Made by a program: the position numbers and the translations under genes. From the NCBI GenBank assembly GCA_023055425.1, contig JALGPY010000002.1, positions 135,118,427 through 135,182,426 on the forward strand: a DNA stretch of 64,000 bases. The letters run 5' to 3'. The DNA comes from Linanthus parryae. Lineage: Eukaryota; Streptophyta; Magnoliopsida; Ericales; Polemoniaceae. Of this stretch, positions 32,867 to 45,123 are shown in pieces (the first letter of the stretch is position 1; each line of letters begins with the position of its first letter). The notes under the pieces are model-generated. The model saw only the letters and a program-made list of their open reading frames with translations, was not told the origin of the DNA and searched no databases.

Positions 32867-34109
32867 TGTAAGTTTACAGGTTTCACAGCTATTTCAAGGC
32901 CTTGAACAAGTTTTCAAAGCCTTGAATTAGGTTTCACAAGCTTGAAATAGCTGCTATTTCAAGGCCTTGAAACAAGATTCAAAGCCTTGAAACTGTCTGA
33001 CCTATATGCATATTCTCAGGGGGAGTTTATCTGAACTCTTTTGATCTGATTCTATCTCTCTCACCCCTATGCTTGATTCCTTACTATTTTATGATGAAAT
33101 ACAAACTATTTTGTTATACTATCACCATTTAATCCATCTGTTTGACACATTTTAGCAGGGAAATTCTATTTCCTAGTTTGCAGGATTGGTTTCCTAAGGA
33201 AACTTTGAGAGAATGTGATTCTGTGATCAATCAGACACTCCTAAAAGTTTACCAATATGTTTAAAGACAAGGTAATAATAATATCTCAGAATATTATGAT
33301 CAACTATCTGTTGGAGAAGGCTGTTAAAAGAGTCAAAGTTGTTGCCTACAAAACAGGAAGTTTGTTGCTGAAAATCGGGGAAGATTTGCAGAGCTCTGAG
33401 CTGTATAAATAGAGCTAATTTTGAAGAAACAGTATACAACACTCAACGTGCAAAAAGAGAGAGACACATTCCAGGATTGTCAAGCATCAAAGAAGCACAT
33501 CATTCTCACAATCCATCTCACAGAAGATCACTGCATTCTTCACTGCAGTTCTATACTTCTGTGTTCTTCTGAATTGTACTTAATTTGTATATCATTCGTA
33601 TATTACTTCTTTCTCTCATTCTCAAGGATTGTTCAATTAGCTAGAGCAGGTACTAGATAGGTTAGAGAGAACCACAAGCTGTAACAGAGTAAGGCATATC
33701 TCTGTGCTTGAGATCTAGGGCTTATCTTTTGACTAATAAGAATTGTGTTGAAAATCCTGCAGGGAGAAGATCACTGAGTTAGAGACGTAGGTCCAAGTGG
33801 AATGAACTATATAAATCACGTGTCTCTTGCTTTTAAAGTTTCATTTGCATACTTAGCTTTTTGCAGCATTTAAAATAGTCTGTTTTCAAGGGTCTGAAAC
33901 TCTTTTCAAGGCCTTGAAAAAGACTTGTCTGTTTCATTTCAAACTGTATTTCATTCCAATGTCTTGAAACTATTTTCAAGGCCTTGAACTTCGTTGCTCT
34001 TTATAGAAACTCTTCTCTTCTACAAGTTTTGCAAGAAGTTGGCATACTCTATTCATACCCCCCTTCTAGAGTATCTGTGCTGCATTTCCACCTGCATACT
34101 CTCCTTTCA
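32867..34109 (+). repeat. 3' LTR of SIRE copy C
   Basis: 1243 bp, TGTAAGTTTACAGG...CTCCTTTCA, with palindromes near both ends, a TATA-like TATAAATA at 33404-33411 and the C-tract hairpin near 34045-34075. It is followed directly by minus-strand Tat-like gag sequence. Confidence 0.9.
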
Positions 34110-34113
34110 GAAA

Positions 34114-35763
34114 CTACTGCCACTTCTTTTTCTTTTGCATTTTGCTCTGAATGATATGGCAACGGGTTACTACGCTTGTCGACTCGCCGATGATCAACTC
34201 TCCCTCTTTCATCTTTTTGTCGACTAGTCGGTACAACTTCTTGCAATCGACTGTTGGGTGCATGACTTGGTCGTGACATTCACACCTTTTCGGATCCCTC
34301 ATCTGTTCTCCAGTGGGTGGCTTCTGGAGTGCTGGTAAGACTCAATCTTTCCTCCATTGCTTACATAACTTTGTTTTCTCACCAATCGAAGCTGGTAATG
34401 GGGGTGCTTCTTTGGGTGTGCTTCGCTGCTGTTTTCGTGTTGAGACTGCGCTTACTTCAGTCTCTCGTCCTCGCTTGTAGCTGAACCTTCAGATCTTGAA
34501 ACCAGAACCCCCTCATCCTCGATCATTCGAGTACCTCCGCCGATGCTTTTCCACTATTGGCTCGATGTTCCTAGTACAGTCAATCAATTTGGATAATGTA
34601 GGCATATGCAAATTAATTAACATACCTTTGTACTCGTCTCGCATCCCTCGGAGACAGATTTCAACCAGGCGACTCTCGACCACCTCATCCACGCACTCCA
34701 GCAAATTTGTACTGAACTTCTTTATAAACGTGACCCCTTCTTCATCACGTTTCTGGTGCATGCGCCATAAATGTATTGGTGTGACTTTCTCCTCAACCTG
34801 AAAGAACTTAGTGTAAAACTTCTTGACCATGTCCTCCCATGTTCGAATTGAGCCTGCTTCTGGAGTCCTGTACCACTTGTATGCAACGTGCCCTAAAGAT
34901 TTCGAGAATTCGCGCATAAGTGGCCGGGTATCAATTCCGTGTGGACCCATCATATCCACGAACCGCATTACATGTTCCTGTGCATTCACGTTGACTTCGT
35001 CAAACTTTTCCCACCTCGGTGCCTTGTATCCGATGGGATTCGGCATCAGATAAATGTCACGCGGGATCGGAGGCGCGCACTCAACCTTCGGGATCATAGT
35101 GTCTGCAAAACATTGATTTGCAAGGAAACTATCCAAGCGCTGCTCCAAAGCCGACACGTTTGCGGGAGCACTCCCGCCTGCAATCGATGGTGGGGCAGCA
35201 GTGAACCCAGAGATGTAAGGCATACTAGGATCGTATGGAGCAGGGGTTGCGCAACTGGTTTGAACTCTAGTCGTGTATGGTAGTGGAATCGGGTATGATG
35301 AAGAACAAATAGACGGATTTCCAACAGATGCGCGCTCTGGCTGAAAGCCAGGCGCGAGTGGGGGTGGTGATGGCAATCTCGGTGGTTGAGGAGCAGGTTC
35401 AAAAGGGAGAGGTGGTTCGAAAGCAGATCCAAAAGGGAGCGGTGGTTGGACCAAAGGTGGTGGTTGTGATGGTATGGGTTTATGTGACATAGGCGCCACT
35501 GTAGATCCTGGAGGGACCGAACTCCCTTGTGAGGAATTATGAGCGAGATTTACCAGAATCGCCATGATTTGAGATATTTGTGCAGACTGGGCTTGCATAG
35601 ACCTTGGTTGGCTTTGAATGGTTGCATGTAACCTTTCTAGGGTTTGAGCATCCCCAGAAACTGTCTGCGCTTTGGTGTTGACGTTGAGTGAAGCCTCCCC
35701 TCTTGGGACTCCTTCCCTCGAGGGAGACCGGCTACCCTCACTCTGTTCGCCGTCGTAAGACAT
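34114..35763 (-). pseudogene. gag: Tat-like gag, 416-codon ORF plus frameshifted tail
   Basis: ATG at 35763 opens 416 codons to 34513. A Ser/Gln/Pro-rich N-terminus (about residues 1-190) precedes a retrotransposon gag capsid region with AYKWYR and SIRTWEDM-x4-F-x3-F motifs (about 290-400). Past the stop, another frame at 34302-34114 continues with C-E-C-H-x5-H-P-T-x2-C-K-K-L, the zinc-binding pattern that follows gag in Tat elements, before copy C interrupts it. If intact it would form the particle shell. Confidence 0.75.
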
Positions 35764-35821
35764 GGTTGCAGAGTTTGTTGATTAAGGGTGTTGAATGTTG
35801 TGTTCACGTCGGGTTCCCCAA

Positions 35822-36217
35822 TGTGGACAAGGAATCCTCTAGGATGGATATGGATGTACACCTGCAATAGACAAGAACACACAAAGTAAAAATACACAGA
35901 GAGTAAGAGACTAAGCGTGCAAGGGTAAGAGTAAGCCTATGCCAATGATGTGAGGGAGAGACAGCGTGTAATGACTGCTAGAGAGCCGAACCGAAGATAG
36001 AAGGCAATACTCCTATATATATGGTCTAGGAGTAGCAGTTACGAGAGGTTATATAACTGCACGCGACGGTTATATAACTGCCTCGCACATTGCACAATCG
36101 ACCGCATATATAGGGCACGTTGCACGATCGGCCTTAAAGGTAGGGCACGTGATCAGCGAGTCTCTCAAATAACTGACAAGGGTCGCACGCGAGCATAACC
36201 GCTGCTGACGTGCGATG
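35822..36217 (-). repeat. partial 5' LTR of Tat-like element
   Basis: In minus orientation it contains a TATA box (CCATATATATAGG, around 36013-36023) and ends in ...CCACA near 35822. Upstream of the TATA box are two near-identical 30-bp units (36091-36120 and 36121-36150) and two copies of GGTTATATAACTGC (36047 and 36068). The start is lost to copy E at 36218. I could not assign the primer tRNA with confidence. Confidence 0.6.
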
Positions 36218-37232
36218 TGTTGGGTTTTGATGCAGGTTACGCAGTGGAATAACAAAAATTAATCCTGCTCAAATCCCACCAAGGATCACAGGCAAGCCAT
36301 CATAACATAATAAGGGCATAAAAGATGTGTACATTAGTTTGGGAGATCACACGAATAATAGTGTCTTCGTCTCTATGAATATCCACACCTTGGATTATTG
36401 ATTGGATTCCTTCCCACTGTGTAGTGTTAGCAAAGAGGAAAGGAGGAACAGATCACGCAAAATGAGGAGGAGGCGCGCCCAAAGAAGGGCCGACGTCTCC
36501 AAGGAGGGGGATGGACGGGTTGGCTTCGGCCTTCCTTGTGTCTCTCTCTCTTTCTTTGTTATGTTCTCTCAAGTATTGACTTGTGTAGAGAATTAACAAG
36601 CTACAGTTCCTTTATATATTAATAACTCTTTATTAACTACATAAAGGCCCCAATACTAATCATGTCCTTACATGGATTAGTCCACTTGCAAATTAGTCCT
36701 ACTAAGCTTGCTTGTGGTTGCGTTATGATCCTTTTATTAATTAGTCCAACTAGTTAATACCTATATCCAATTTAATCCATCCGGTGTGTGACCCCATAGG
36801 TCTCTACTTAGTTGGTAGTAACTACTTACTAACATGGAGCGGTGTCTAGCAACACATCCATGCTACGCAACTAATAGAAATAAGTCAGTGATCCCGACAA
36901 ACCTTGTGCCCAGTGTTCATGTATTATGTTATCCCTTTGTCTCAATATCCGGATTGGACACGAGACATATTATTCACACTCGTATATCCAATCCATACTT
37001 TCTCGATCCCGGGAATATGCTTATGTAAGAAGATAACATCAATATCTCCATATTGATTTATCTGAGTCTGGCCAGACATTCAATAAGCACCATCCCTTGA
37101 GTGGCCTATGGATATTTGCTCCCATTATGTGGGAGGGACAAATCCTCTCTACGTCACCACGATCTGTAAGCTTGCTTCCTACCATGGCCGATAACTATCT
37201 TTATAGTTACCCGGTTAAGGCGCAACGTTTGT
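36218..37232 (-). repeat. 3' LTR of copy E, distal part
   Basis: Reverse complement of the copy B LTR from its CA end to about two thirds of its length (for example the ACCCCATAGG, CGGTGTCTAGCAACACATCCATG and CTGGCCAGACAT stretches). It stops at 37232 where copy D begins and resumes at 46612. GTTTG at 37228-37232 is the left candidate target duplication. Confidence 0.87.
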
Positions 37233-37340
37233 GAAAGTGTGTAATGTAGGTGTAAACAGGTATATAAATACTCTAGAAGGTGGGGGGGGGGTTGAATAGT
37301 GTATTCATATACCTGTTTACACCTAGATTACACACTTTCA
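37233..37340. repeat. 108-bp inverted repeat at the left end of copy D
   Basis: A reversed LTR end (TGAAAGTGTG...GGTATAT) and a forward LTR end (...ATACCTG...CACACTTTCA) face each other around a loop with a G-run (37282-37291). It replaces the 5' LTR, which should be about 1.5 kb. The primer site follows immediately. Confidence 0.9.
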
Positions 37341-37342
37341 GT

Positions 37343-37354
37343 TGGTATCAGAGC
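37343..37354 (+). other. primer binding site of copy D
   Basis: TGGTATCAGAGC, complementary to initiator tRNA-Met, two bases after the forward LTR end. Confidence 0.88.
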
Positions 37355-37392
37355 ACTGGGTCATAGTTTAAAGATCTAACAATCTTGTGACA

Positions 37393-39260
37393 ATGAGTTT
37401 TGTAGGTGAAGGAGGATTCTCACAGGGAAGGGCATCCAATAGACCTCCACTATTCTGTGGTGATAATTTTGTGCATTGGAAGGCATTGATGAAAATGTTC
37501 ATCATAGATCAGGATATGGAACTGTGGTATATTATTGTGAATGGACCAAACCTGTTCTATACTACTGTCAATGGTGTTAGAACTGTCAAACCTGATGAAG
37601 ATCTTTCAGTTACTGAACTGGAAAAGGTATCAAAAAATTACAAAGCTTTGAACTTATTATATTGTGCTCTTAGTGCAGATGAGTTCAACATGATATCCAA
37701 CTGCAAAAATGCGAAGGAGATCTGGGATAAGTTGACTGTTACCTATGAAGGAACTAGCCAAGTCAAGCAGACAAATATCACCTTTTGAGGCACTATGAAC
37801 TATTTAAGATGAATTTTGATGAATCCATCAAAGATATGTTCAAAAGGTTTACAAATATTGTGAATAACTTGGAGTCTTTGGGAAAGGTATTCTCAAATGA
37901 AGAAAAAGTCAGGACGATTCTCAGAAGCTTGCCTAAAGTCAAATGGGAGCCTAAAACAACTGCTATTGAAGAGGCTCAGGATTTAAGCATCCTAGAACTT
38001 TATGATCTGCAAGGAAAGTTACTCACTCATGATATCTCTATGAAGGAGGTTGATGGTGAACTGAGTGACAATATCAAGAATCTGGCACTCAAGGCAAAAG
38101 TCAATGAAAAATCCCAAAGCCTTGAACCAGAAGATGATGATGATGATGAGGAAGCCTTAGCCTTGATTTCCAAAGCCTTGGCCAAAATTCTCAAGAAAAA
38201 TAGAAACTATGGGAACAAGGATTACAACAAAGAGAAGTTCAGATCCTCACCCAGCAAGTATCAGAAAGGTAAGTCTTCTTCACAGTCATATAAACCTAAA
38301 GTTATGAACTGCTATGAATGTGGGGATGCATATCACTTGGTAAGATATTTCCCTCAAAAGAAGAAGAACAGACAATTTTTAAAGAAGGAAAATGACAACA
38401 TAAGGAAAAAGGCAATGGTAGCCTCATGGAGTGATTCAGACTCTTCAAACTCAGATTCTGATGAGGAGCAAGCCAATCTATGTTTAATGGCTGGACATCA
38501 AGAGGACCATTCTACTGAGAATCCCATTGAAGACATGGTAACAAATCTCTTATCTAGTCCTTCTGATGTGTTGCCTGAAATTCTCAAAAGCATGTTTTTA
38601 AATGAGGAGAGTTACAGGATTGAGATTGATTCTTTGAAAATGAAAGTTCATGAGCAGGCTAAAGAAAATTTGGATTTGGTTTTTCAAAACAAATGTCTTG
38701 AAGCTACTAAGTTAAAAATTGATAGTGACTTCAAAGCCTTGGATAGTAGATTCAAAGCTTTGAAATCACAAGTAAAATAAGTAGTTGATCAAAACACTAT
38801 TTTAACTGACAAGTTTGTTGACTTAAAAAATAATTCTGATGATTTAGAAAAACAAAATACTTCATTGTCTAGTAAGCTTCAAGAATCCAAGAAAATTCTT
38901 TCGACTTTTGCTGGCTCAGAATAGAAGCTAAGTCTTATGCTTGGAGGAAGTATGCATTAGGTATACAAGAGTGGAATTGGATATAACCCAAATTTTCCAA
39001 GAAAAAGTCAAACCACTTTTGTGAAATCAGGAAGCAGACATTCTCCAAAGTGTCAATACTTCTGTAAAATTGGTCATGTAAAAGTAACTTGCCTCTTTAG
39101 AAGGACATAACCTCACACAATGAGGAACACCTATCCTTATGAGCTTAAGGGACAAGTGAAACAGATTTGGGTTCCAAAAAGAGTTAGACCACCTAATATG
39201 GTTGACTCTGAGTATGAATCCAAATTCTACACTTGGTCTAATAACCTATTAAGGCATTGA
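37393..39260 (+). pseudogene. gag: SIRE copy D gag, broken
   Basis: ATG at 37393 (MSFVGEGGFSQGRASNRPP). The capsid part is open to 37788, then frameshifts into the frame 37785-38780. The first zinc knuckle is damaged (CYECGDAYHLVRYF, last Cys to Phe), as is the second (about 39050-39095). TAA at 38778-38780 and several later stops follow. The linker between the knuckles contains the palindrome CAAAGCTTTG at 38753-38762, encoding part of a FKALK repeat. Confidence 0.83.
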
Positions 39261-39264
39261 TTGA

Positions 39265-42200
39265 ATTTTGCAGGATGTCACCAAAGCTTTGAAAGATCAT
39301 AAATGGATTATGGATAGTGGATGTTCTAGGCATATGAGTGGGAAGAAATCTTTATTCTCAGAGCTCAAAGAGCAATCAGAGGGAACAATCACACTTGAAG
39401 ACAAAGAAAAGTGCAACATAATTGGTATAGTAAGTGTTGGTAACAATTCTGCATATTCAATTTCTGATTTTATTTAGTTGATGGTCTTAAGTATAATTTA
39501 TTGAGTATTTCCCAGCTTTTTGACAAAGGTAATAAGGTAGTTTTTGACAAGGAGAAATGTGTGGTGCAAGATGAAAAATCAGGAAATTGCCTACTCACTG
39601 CTCCTAGGTCACATTATGTTTATACACTATGTATTGACAAATTTGCAGGTGATAGTCTGAAATGTCTCAAAGCTTTGAAGGGTGACTCAAAACTATGGCA
39701 CAGAAAGCTTGGTCATATAACATGCATTCTTTGAATAAGCTCATCTCAAAAGATCTGGTAAGGGGATTACCAATCCTAAAATTCAAGGATGATGAGTTTT
39801 GCAAGGCATGTACTCAAGGTAAACAAACCAGAAGCTCAATCAAGACAAAGAACTTTGTAAGTACCTCCAGACCCTTGGAATTGATGCATATGGACTTGTG
39901 TGGTCCTATGAGGGTTCGAACACCCAAAGGTAAGATATATATGCTTGTTGTGGTTGATGATTACTCTAGATATACTTGGGTTATGTTAATTAGAGAAAGT
40001 CTGAAGCATTATCTGAATTTTCTAAACATTACAAAGAGCTTCAAACTTAAAAAAATTTACCTGTTGCATCTATTAGGAGTGATCATGGTAGCGAATTTGA
40101 TTAAATTTATTTTTATTTATTTTGTGCAAAGCATGGCATCTCACACAACTTTTCTGCACCTAGAACTCCACAGCAGAATGGAGTAGTTGAGAGGAAAAAT
40201 AGGACTCTTGAAGATATGTCGAAAACCATGTTACTTGAAAGTAATTTGCCAAAATCTTTGTGGGCAGAAGCTGTTAATACTGCCAACTATGTGCTCAATA
40301 GATATTTGATCAGGCCAATTTCGAAGAGAACCCCTTATGAACTGTTTAAAGGCAGAAAGCCTAGTGTTTCTTACTTTAAGCCTTTTGGTTGTACCTGTTT
40401 TGTCCATAACAATGGCAAAGATAATCTTGGTAAGTTTGATGCAAGAAGTGATGAAGGTGTGTTTCTTGGTTATTCTCAAACCAGCAAAGCTTACACGGTT
40501 TACAATAAGAGATCTAAGATTGTAGAGGAGAGTATTAATGTTATTTTTTATGAAAGTACTAATGATTCTCTGAGTGAAAGTTTTGCAGATCTTAGCTTGA
40601 ATAAATATGAGGCTGATGAAGACCTTGAGAAAGCCAGCAAGAGCAAAACTAAGCAGCAGAAACTTTCAGAAGAATCTCAAGGCCTTGAACCCTCTGCTGA
40701 GCCAAAATCTCAAAGCCTTGAGACTGATGTTGAAAGGAAATATGATGCTCCTTCTACTGTGTCAAGAACTCAAAGCCTTGAAGGTCCATACACTTGGACA
40801 CCCAGAAAGAAGTTCAAATATCTCTCAGATCATCCTGCAGAGAATATTATTTCAGATCCAACTACTGGAACTCAGACAAGAGGTCAATTGAGAAACCTGT
40901 GTGCATTCATTGCTTTTGTATCACTCATTGAGCCCAAAAATGCAAAAGAAGCACTAGAAGATGCAGATTGGATCATTACAATGCAGGATGAGCTGAATGA
41001 ATTTGAAAGGAACAAGGTCTGGAATTTGATTCCTCGACCAAAGGATCAATCAGTGATTGGAACAAGATGGGTGTTCAGAAATAAGCTTGATGAAAAAGGC
41101 AAGGTTGTGAGAAACAAAGCAAGACTGGTTGCACATGGATACAATCAAGAGGAAGGTATTGACTATGAGGAAAAAATTGCCCCTGATGCAAGGTTAGAAG
41201 CTATCAGAATACTTCTTGCATTTGCATCACATAATCACGTAAAACCTTTTCAAATGGATGTTAAATGTGCTTTTCTGAATGGTTATTTACAAGAAGACGT
41301 ATATGTTGCTCAACCACCAGGTTTTGAAAATGACACCTTTCCTGATAATGTTTACAAACTGGACAAAGCCTTATATGGACTTAAGCAAGCTTCAAGGGCT
41401 TGGTATGACAGACTCTCAAAATTTTTGTTGGAAAATGGTTTTAAGAAAGGTCTGGTTGATAAAACTCTTTTTATAAAAAATCAGGAAAAAGATATGTTAG
41501 TTGTTCAGATTTATGTAGATGATATTCTATTTGGTGCTACTAATGATGGTCTTTCAAAAGAATTTTCAAGTCTAATGTGCAGGGAATTTGAAATGAGCTT
41601 GATGGGAGAACTGGATTTCTTTCTTGGACTTCATGTATATCAAATGAAGAAAGGAATTTTTGTGCATCAAGAAAAGTACACACTGGACCTATTAAACAAG
41701 TATAACATGTCACAGTCTAAGATTGTAAAAACCCCTATGAGTTCATCACTGTCTTTAGACAAGGACAAAACTGGTAAGAGTTTAAATCAGAAAGAGTACA
41801 GAGGTATGATTGGTTCACTTCTTAGTTCTAGTAGACCAAATATTATGTTTAGTGTGTGCATGTGTGCATGATTTCAGGCTGATCCTAAAGAAAGTCATTT
41901 AATTGCTGTGAAAAGGATTTTTAGATATTTGAATGGAACCAACGACTTGGGGCTTTGGTATCCAAGAAGATCTAACTTTATGTTGAGTGGATATTCAGAT
42001 GCAGACTTTGCATGATACAAAGTAGACAGAAAGAGTACTTATGGATGCTGCCAATTTCTTGGATCTTCATTGATAAGTTGGCATTCAAAGAAGCAAAATT
42101 CAATAGCTCTATCAACTGCAGAAGCTGAGCACATTGCAGCTGGAGCTTGTTGTTCACAGGTTCTATGGATTGAACAACAACTAAGAGATCTTGGATATGA

Positions 42201-42459
42201 TTTCGGAAATGTGCCTATCAATTGTGACAATACAAGTGCCATTTCTATCTCTAAGAATCCAGTCCACAATTCAAGAACAAAGCACATAGATGTGAGACAT
42301 CATTTTCTTAGAGATCATACAGAAAAAGGTGACATTGTTCTATCTTTTATTTCTACTTCTAAGAAAATAGCTGATATTTTCACTTAACCACTGCCAGATG
42401 AAAGGTTTGCATCCCTAAGGCTTGAATTGGGTATGTTAAAAAAGGATGCTTTGGTTTAG
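39265..42459 (+). pseudogene. pol: SIRE copy D pol, broken but with long RT frame
   Basis: Protease WIMDSGCSRHMSG near 39302. The integrase finger region is near 39695 and the core is frameshifted between about 39700 and 40200. An open stretch runs 40216-41871 and covers the integrase C-terminus, linker and RT. The RT box [12 protein letters not shown] is intact at about 41512. TGA at 41869-41871 and another stop near 42014 break RNase H, which shows ISWHSKKQNS and AGACCSQVLW motifs (42070-42387). The gene ends at TAG 42457-42459 within TTTAGGGGGAG. Confidence 0.87.
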
Positions 42460-42897
42460 GGGGAGTAATTAGTTACTATGTGTATTATCGGTGTGATTTC
42501 AAAGCCTTGAGATTATACTTTCTTAAGCCTTGAAAGTATGGCTCTAATCTTAGAAGTTTATGTGTTAGTCCGAAACTTCTCAAAGATTTGAACTACTGCT
42601 TCACTTATTTGATGAGTGGATTTGCATTATCTTTAAAAATTAGATCATGAAATTTTTTGTAATATCTTTTTAGATAATTACAGAATCTTTTCAAATGTTC
42701 AGAGATTTGATCAAAATATCTACAAATATCTTTGAAAATCTTCTGAAATCTCTTTGCATGCAAATCTCCTAATATCAGTCAAACTCTTCTACCTAGTTAA
42801 CTTATTTCTTTCATTCTCTACTTCTACCTCTTCGTCTCTATCTCTCTCTCTTCCCATTCTCTAAAATTCTCTAAAACTCTCTCAAACCCTAACCCAA

Positions 42898-44793
42898 ATG
42901 GAGCGAAAATCAGAAAGGATCAAGAAGCTAGGTCAGACCTCCAACAAGAGGGTGAAGAGAAAGGCTAACAGGAAGATCACCATCCATGGATCAGACTCAG
43001 AAGACACGACCAGTGTTCATGAGACTTCTCATCCTACAAATAATACCAAGAAGGGGAAGGAAGTTCAGGAAGAAGCAAGGGCTGGGTCAGATTCAGAATC
43101 TGCTACAGAGGAAGTGGTTAAAAAAAAGGGCAACAACGATCAGGAGGAAGAGTCAAAAAAGAAAAAGAAAAAGGTGACTGCTGAGTAGGAAAATAAGAAT
43201 GTGCCATCTTCAAAATAGAAGAAGGTTGTTGACAAGAAGGCAGAAGCAACTCCAGAAAAGAAGGGTGAAGCAACCCCTGAGAAGAAGAGGGTCAAGCACA
43301 GTGCAGTGAAAACCAATGAAGCCACAAATTTTGGTAAGAAACTCTTGCCCGAATCTTTGTTTGTTAATTCTGAGGTTAAAACTGTATGGACGGATGGGTA
43401 TGCATCATCTAAGGTTTCTTTTTGTAGTCTGATCAGTAGTGAGTTATTGGATATTTTGGACTTAGACTACATTAAGAGTTTGAGAAACTCATCTGTTGGA
43501 AGTCTGTTGAACCCACCTTCTGAAGCTTACCCTAGGTTTACTTGACTGTTCTACTTGAATCTGGTACAAAAACTTGATGATAGTGATACATACATACTCA
43601 CTTCAAGAGTGGCTGGTGCAGATATTAGGTTGGATCACAAGGTGTTCTCCAAAGTTTTGGGGGTACCTAGGAAGTATAAGGTTGGTGATTATCCTGATAG
43701 GAAAGAAATTCTAGAAAAAGCCAAAGCCAAGTTTTTCTTGGAGGGAACCACTTCTTAACCCAAGCAGTTAACACATTCTGTGTTTAATTGTGAAGCCAAA
43801 TACTGTTCTCAATCATTATGAGATGTGTTGTCCCCATAGAATATTCCAAAGAGTTGGTAACAGACAATGTACTGATCTTAATGTATTTGATCTGTCAAGG
43901 GTTTGAGGTAGACCTTCCTACTATGGTGATGGAATATATGGTCTATTGTGGAACTAGAACTAGGAACCACTCCCTACCCTATGCCAATGTCTTACCATTG
44001 TTTTTCAAGCATTTTGGGATTGCTATGGAGGATGAAGAGAAGATTACTACTGGTTTTGGGGTAGTTGGTGAAGCATCCCTTCAAAGGATTGGGATTTTAT
44101 ATACTGCTAAAGGAAAGTGGAAATTCTATTCAGAGTTGAATGTTAAGGAGCTGAAGGAGAATGAATTCATCAAACCTAGAGCTGCTTCAACCCTTAAGGT
44201 GCTTGGTAATATGGATTTCTCACAGATTATAGATAGGGTTGAGGTTCTGGAAGATGGTGTGGAGGACTTGAGACAAGGTTTGTTTGAATTTTCCAATGAC
44301 CTTACTAAGTTCAAAGGTTTGGTGCTCAACAAACTTGACCTGATCATCAAAGGTTTGGATCTGGAGAAAGTGCCTTCTTCAGAAAGAAGAGATACCAACA
44401 TTGATTCAGAGGAAGTTCTGGGAGAAGCTCTCAAGAAACAGAAAAAGAAGAAAGGTAATCCTGTTGTTCTGACATCAAAGGATCTCTTTGAACAATCTTA
44501 AGAGGAGGCAGATGATGAGGAAACTGCTGCAGAGAAGGCTGAAAAGGAAGCTGCTGATCTAGACAAGTTGGTTGATGAGGTTGTTGAAAAGATGTAGGAT
44601 GAGTAAGCTCATGGAAATAAATCTGAAGACCAAGGAGAACAAGCTGAGGAACAGGCTGCAGATGCAGAAGTCTCAGAAGAAGAGCAATAGGAAACTCAGG
44701 GCAAAGGCAAGGGAAAAGAAAAGTCCTCAGGATATTCAAAGCCTTGAACCCATTCTCTCTATTCTTTCTACTCTTCTCAGTCCTGAAGTTTAG
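42898..44793 (+). pseudogene. SIRE copy D third ORF, broken
   Basis: ATG at 42898 opens a Lys/Glu-rich N-terminus to TAG at 43186-43188. Further in-frame stops fall near 43216, 43543 and 43756. The domain segments at 43306-43758 and 43818-44501 include CVVPIEYSKELVT and LPYANVLPLFF, the same pattern as the copy A protein, so the putative plant transposon protein domain is recognisable. A coiled-coil-like and acidic tail follows to about 44793, with a palindrome motif encoding QSLEP near 44740. Bases 42460-42897 upstream are non-coding, with palindrome variants near 42500-42540 and a CT-rich leader. Confidence 0.72.
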
Positions 44794-45123
44794 GTTATCT
44801 TTTTTATTTTCTTAAAAACACTCTGAACAGATCCTACATTTCTTCTACTCTTTTGATGAAATTCAAAAAGGGGGAGAAGATTTTGTGTTATGTGGTTTTT
44901 TGATGGTTTTTTGATTTATGCTTTAGTATGTTTGAGGATATTTAGTATCTGGTTTTACGGTTTGTAATAAATTCTAGTTCTGGTAGGATGTTCTCTATAC
45001 AATTCTGTGGTATTTAACTTTGTGTTATATATTTTGTGATTTTTATTTCTGATTGTAAGTTGCAGGAAATCAGTGCCCAAATAATGTGTTTTGTCTTTCA
45101 TCAAGGGGGAGATTGGTATCAAT
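44794..45123 (+). other. copy D 3' non-coding region, polypurine tract and anomalous junction
   Basis: AT-rich spacer, then the polypurine tract TCAAGGGGGAGAT at 45101-45113. A forward LTR should start here. Instead the next bases are TGGTATCA (45114-45121), the first eight bases of the family primer site, then AT and a reversed LTR. Confidence 0.8.

Larger units (their letters stand above)
29864..34109 (+). mobile_element. SIRE copy C, 3' part
   Basis: Continuation of the element started at 11459-11646: integrase tail, RT, RNase H, third-ORF remnant, polypurine tract and a complete 3' LTR. Its 5' half lies left of the Athila element, outside the window. It is inserted into the gag gene of the Tat-like element, which resumes at 34110. 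Confidence 0.9.
34110..36217 (-). mobile_element. Tat-like Ty3/gypsy element, 5' fragment
   Basis: In minus orientation: part of the 5' LTR (36217 to about 35822), a short leader and gag (35763 to 34114). It is cut on the left by SIRE copy C and on the right by copy E, so it is the oldest layer of the nest. Pol would lie left of copy C, outside the window. The Tat-like lineage is judged from the gag and is not certain. Confidence 0.72.

Noticed and set aside
34110..34512. Possible separate small gene left of the Tat-like gag
   Set aside because: Frames here continue the gag protein (CHC zinc pattern) after a frameshift and stop at the copy C insertion, so it is part of the broken gag.
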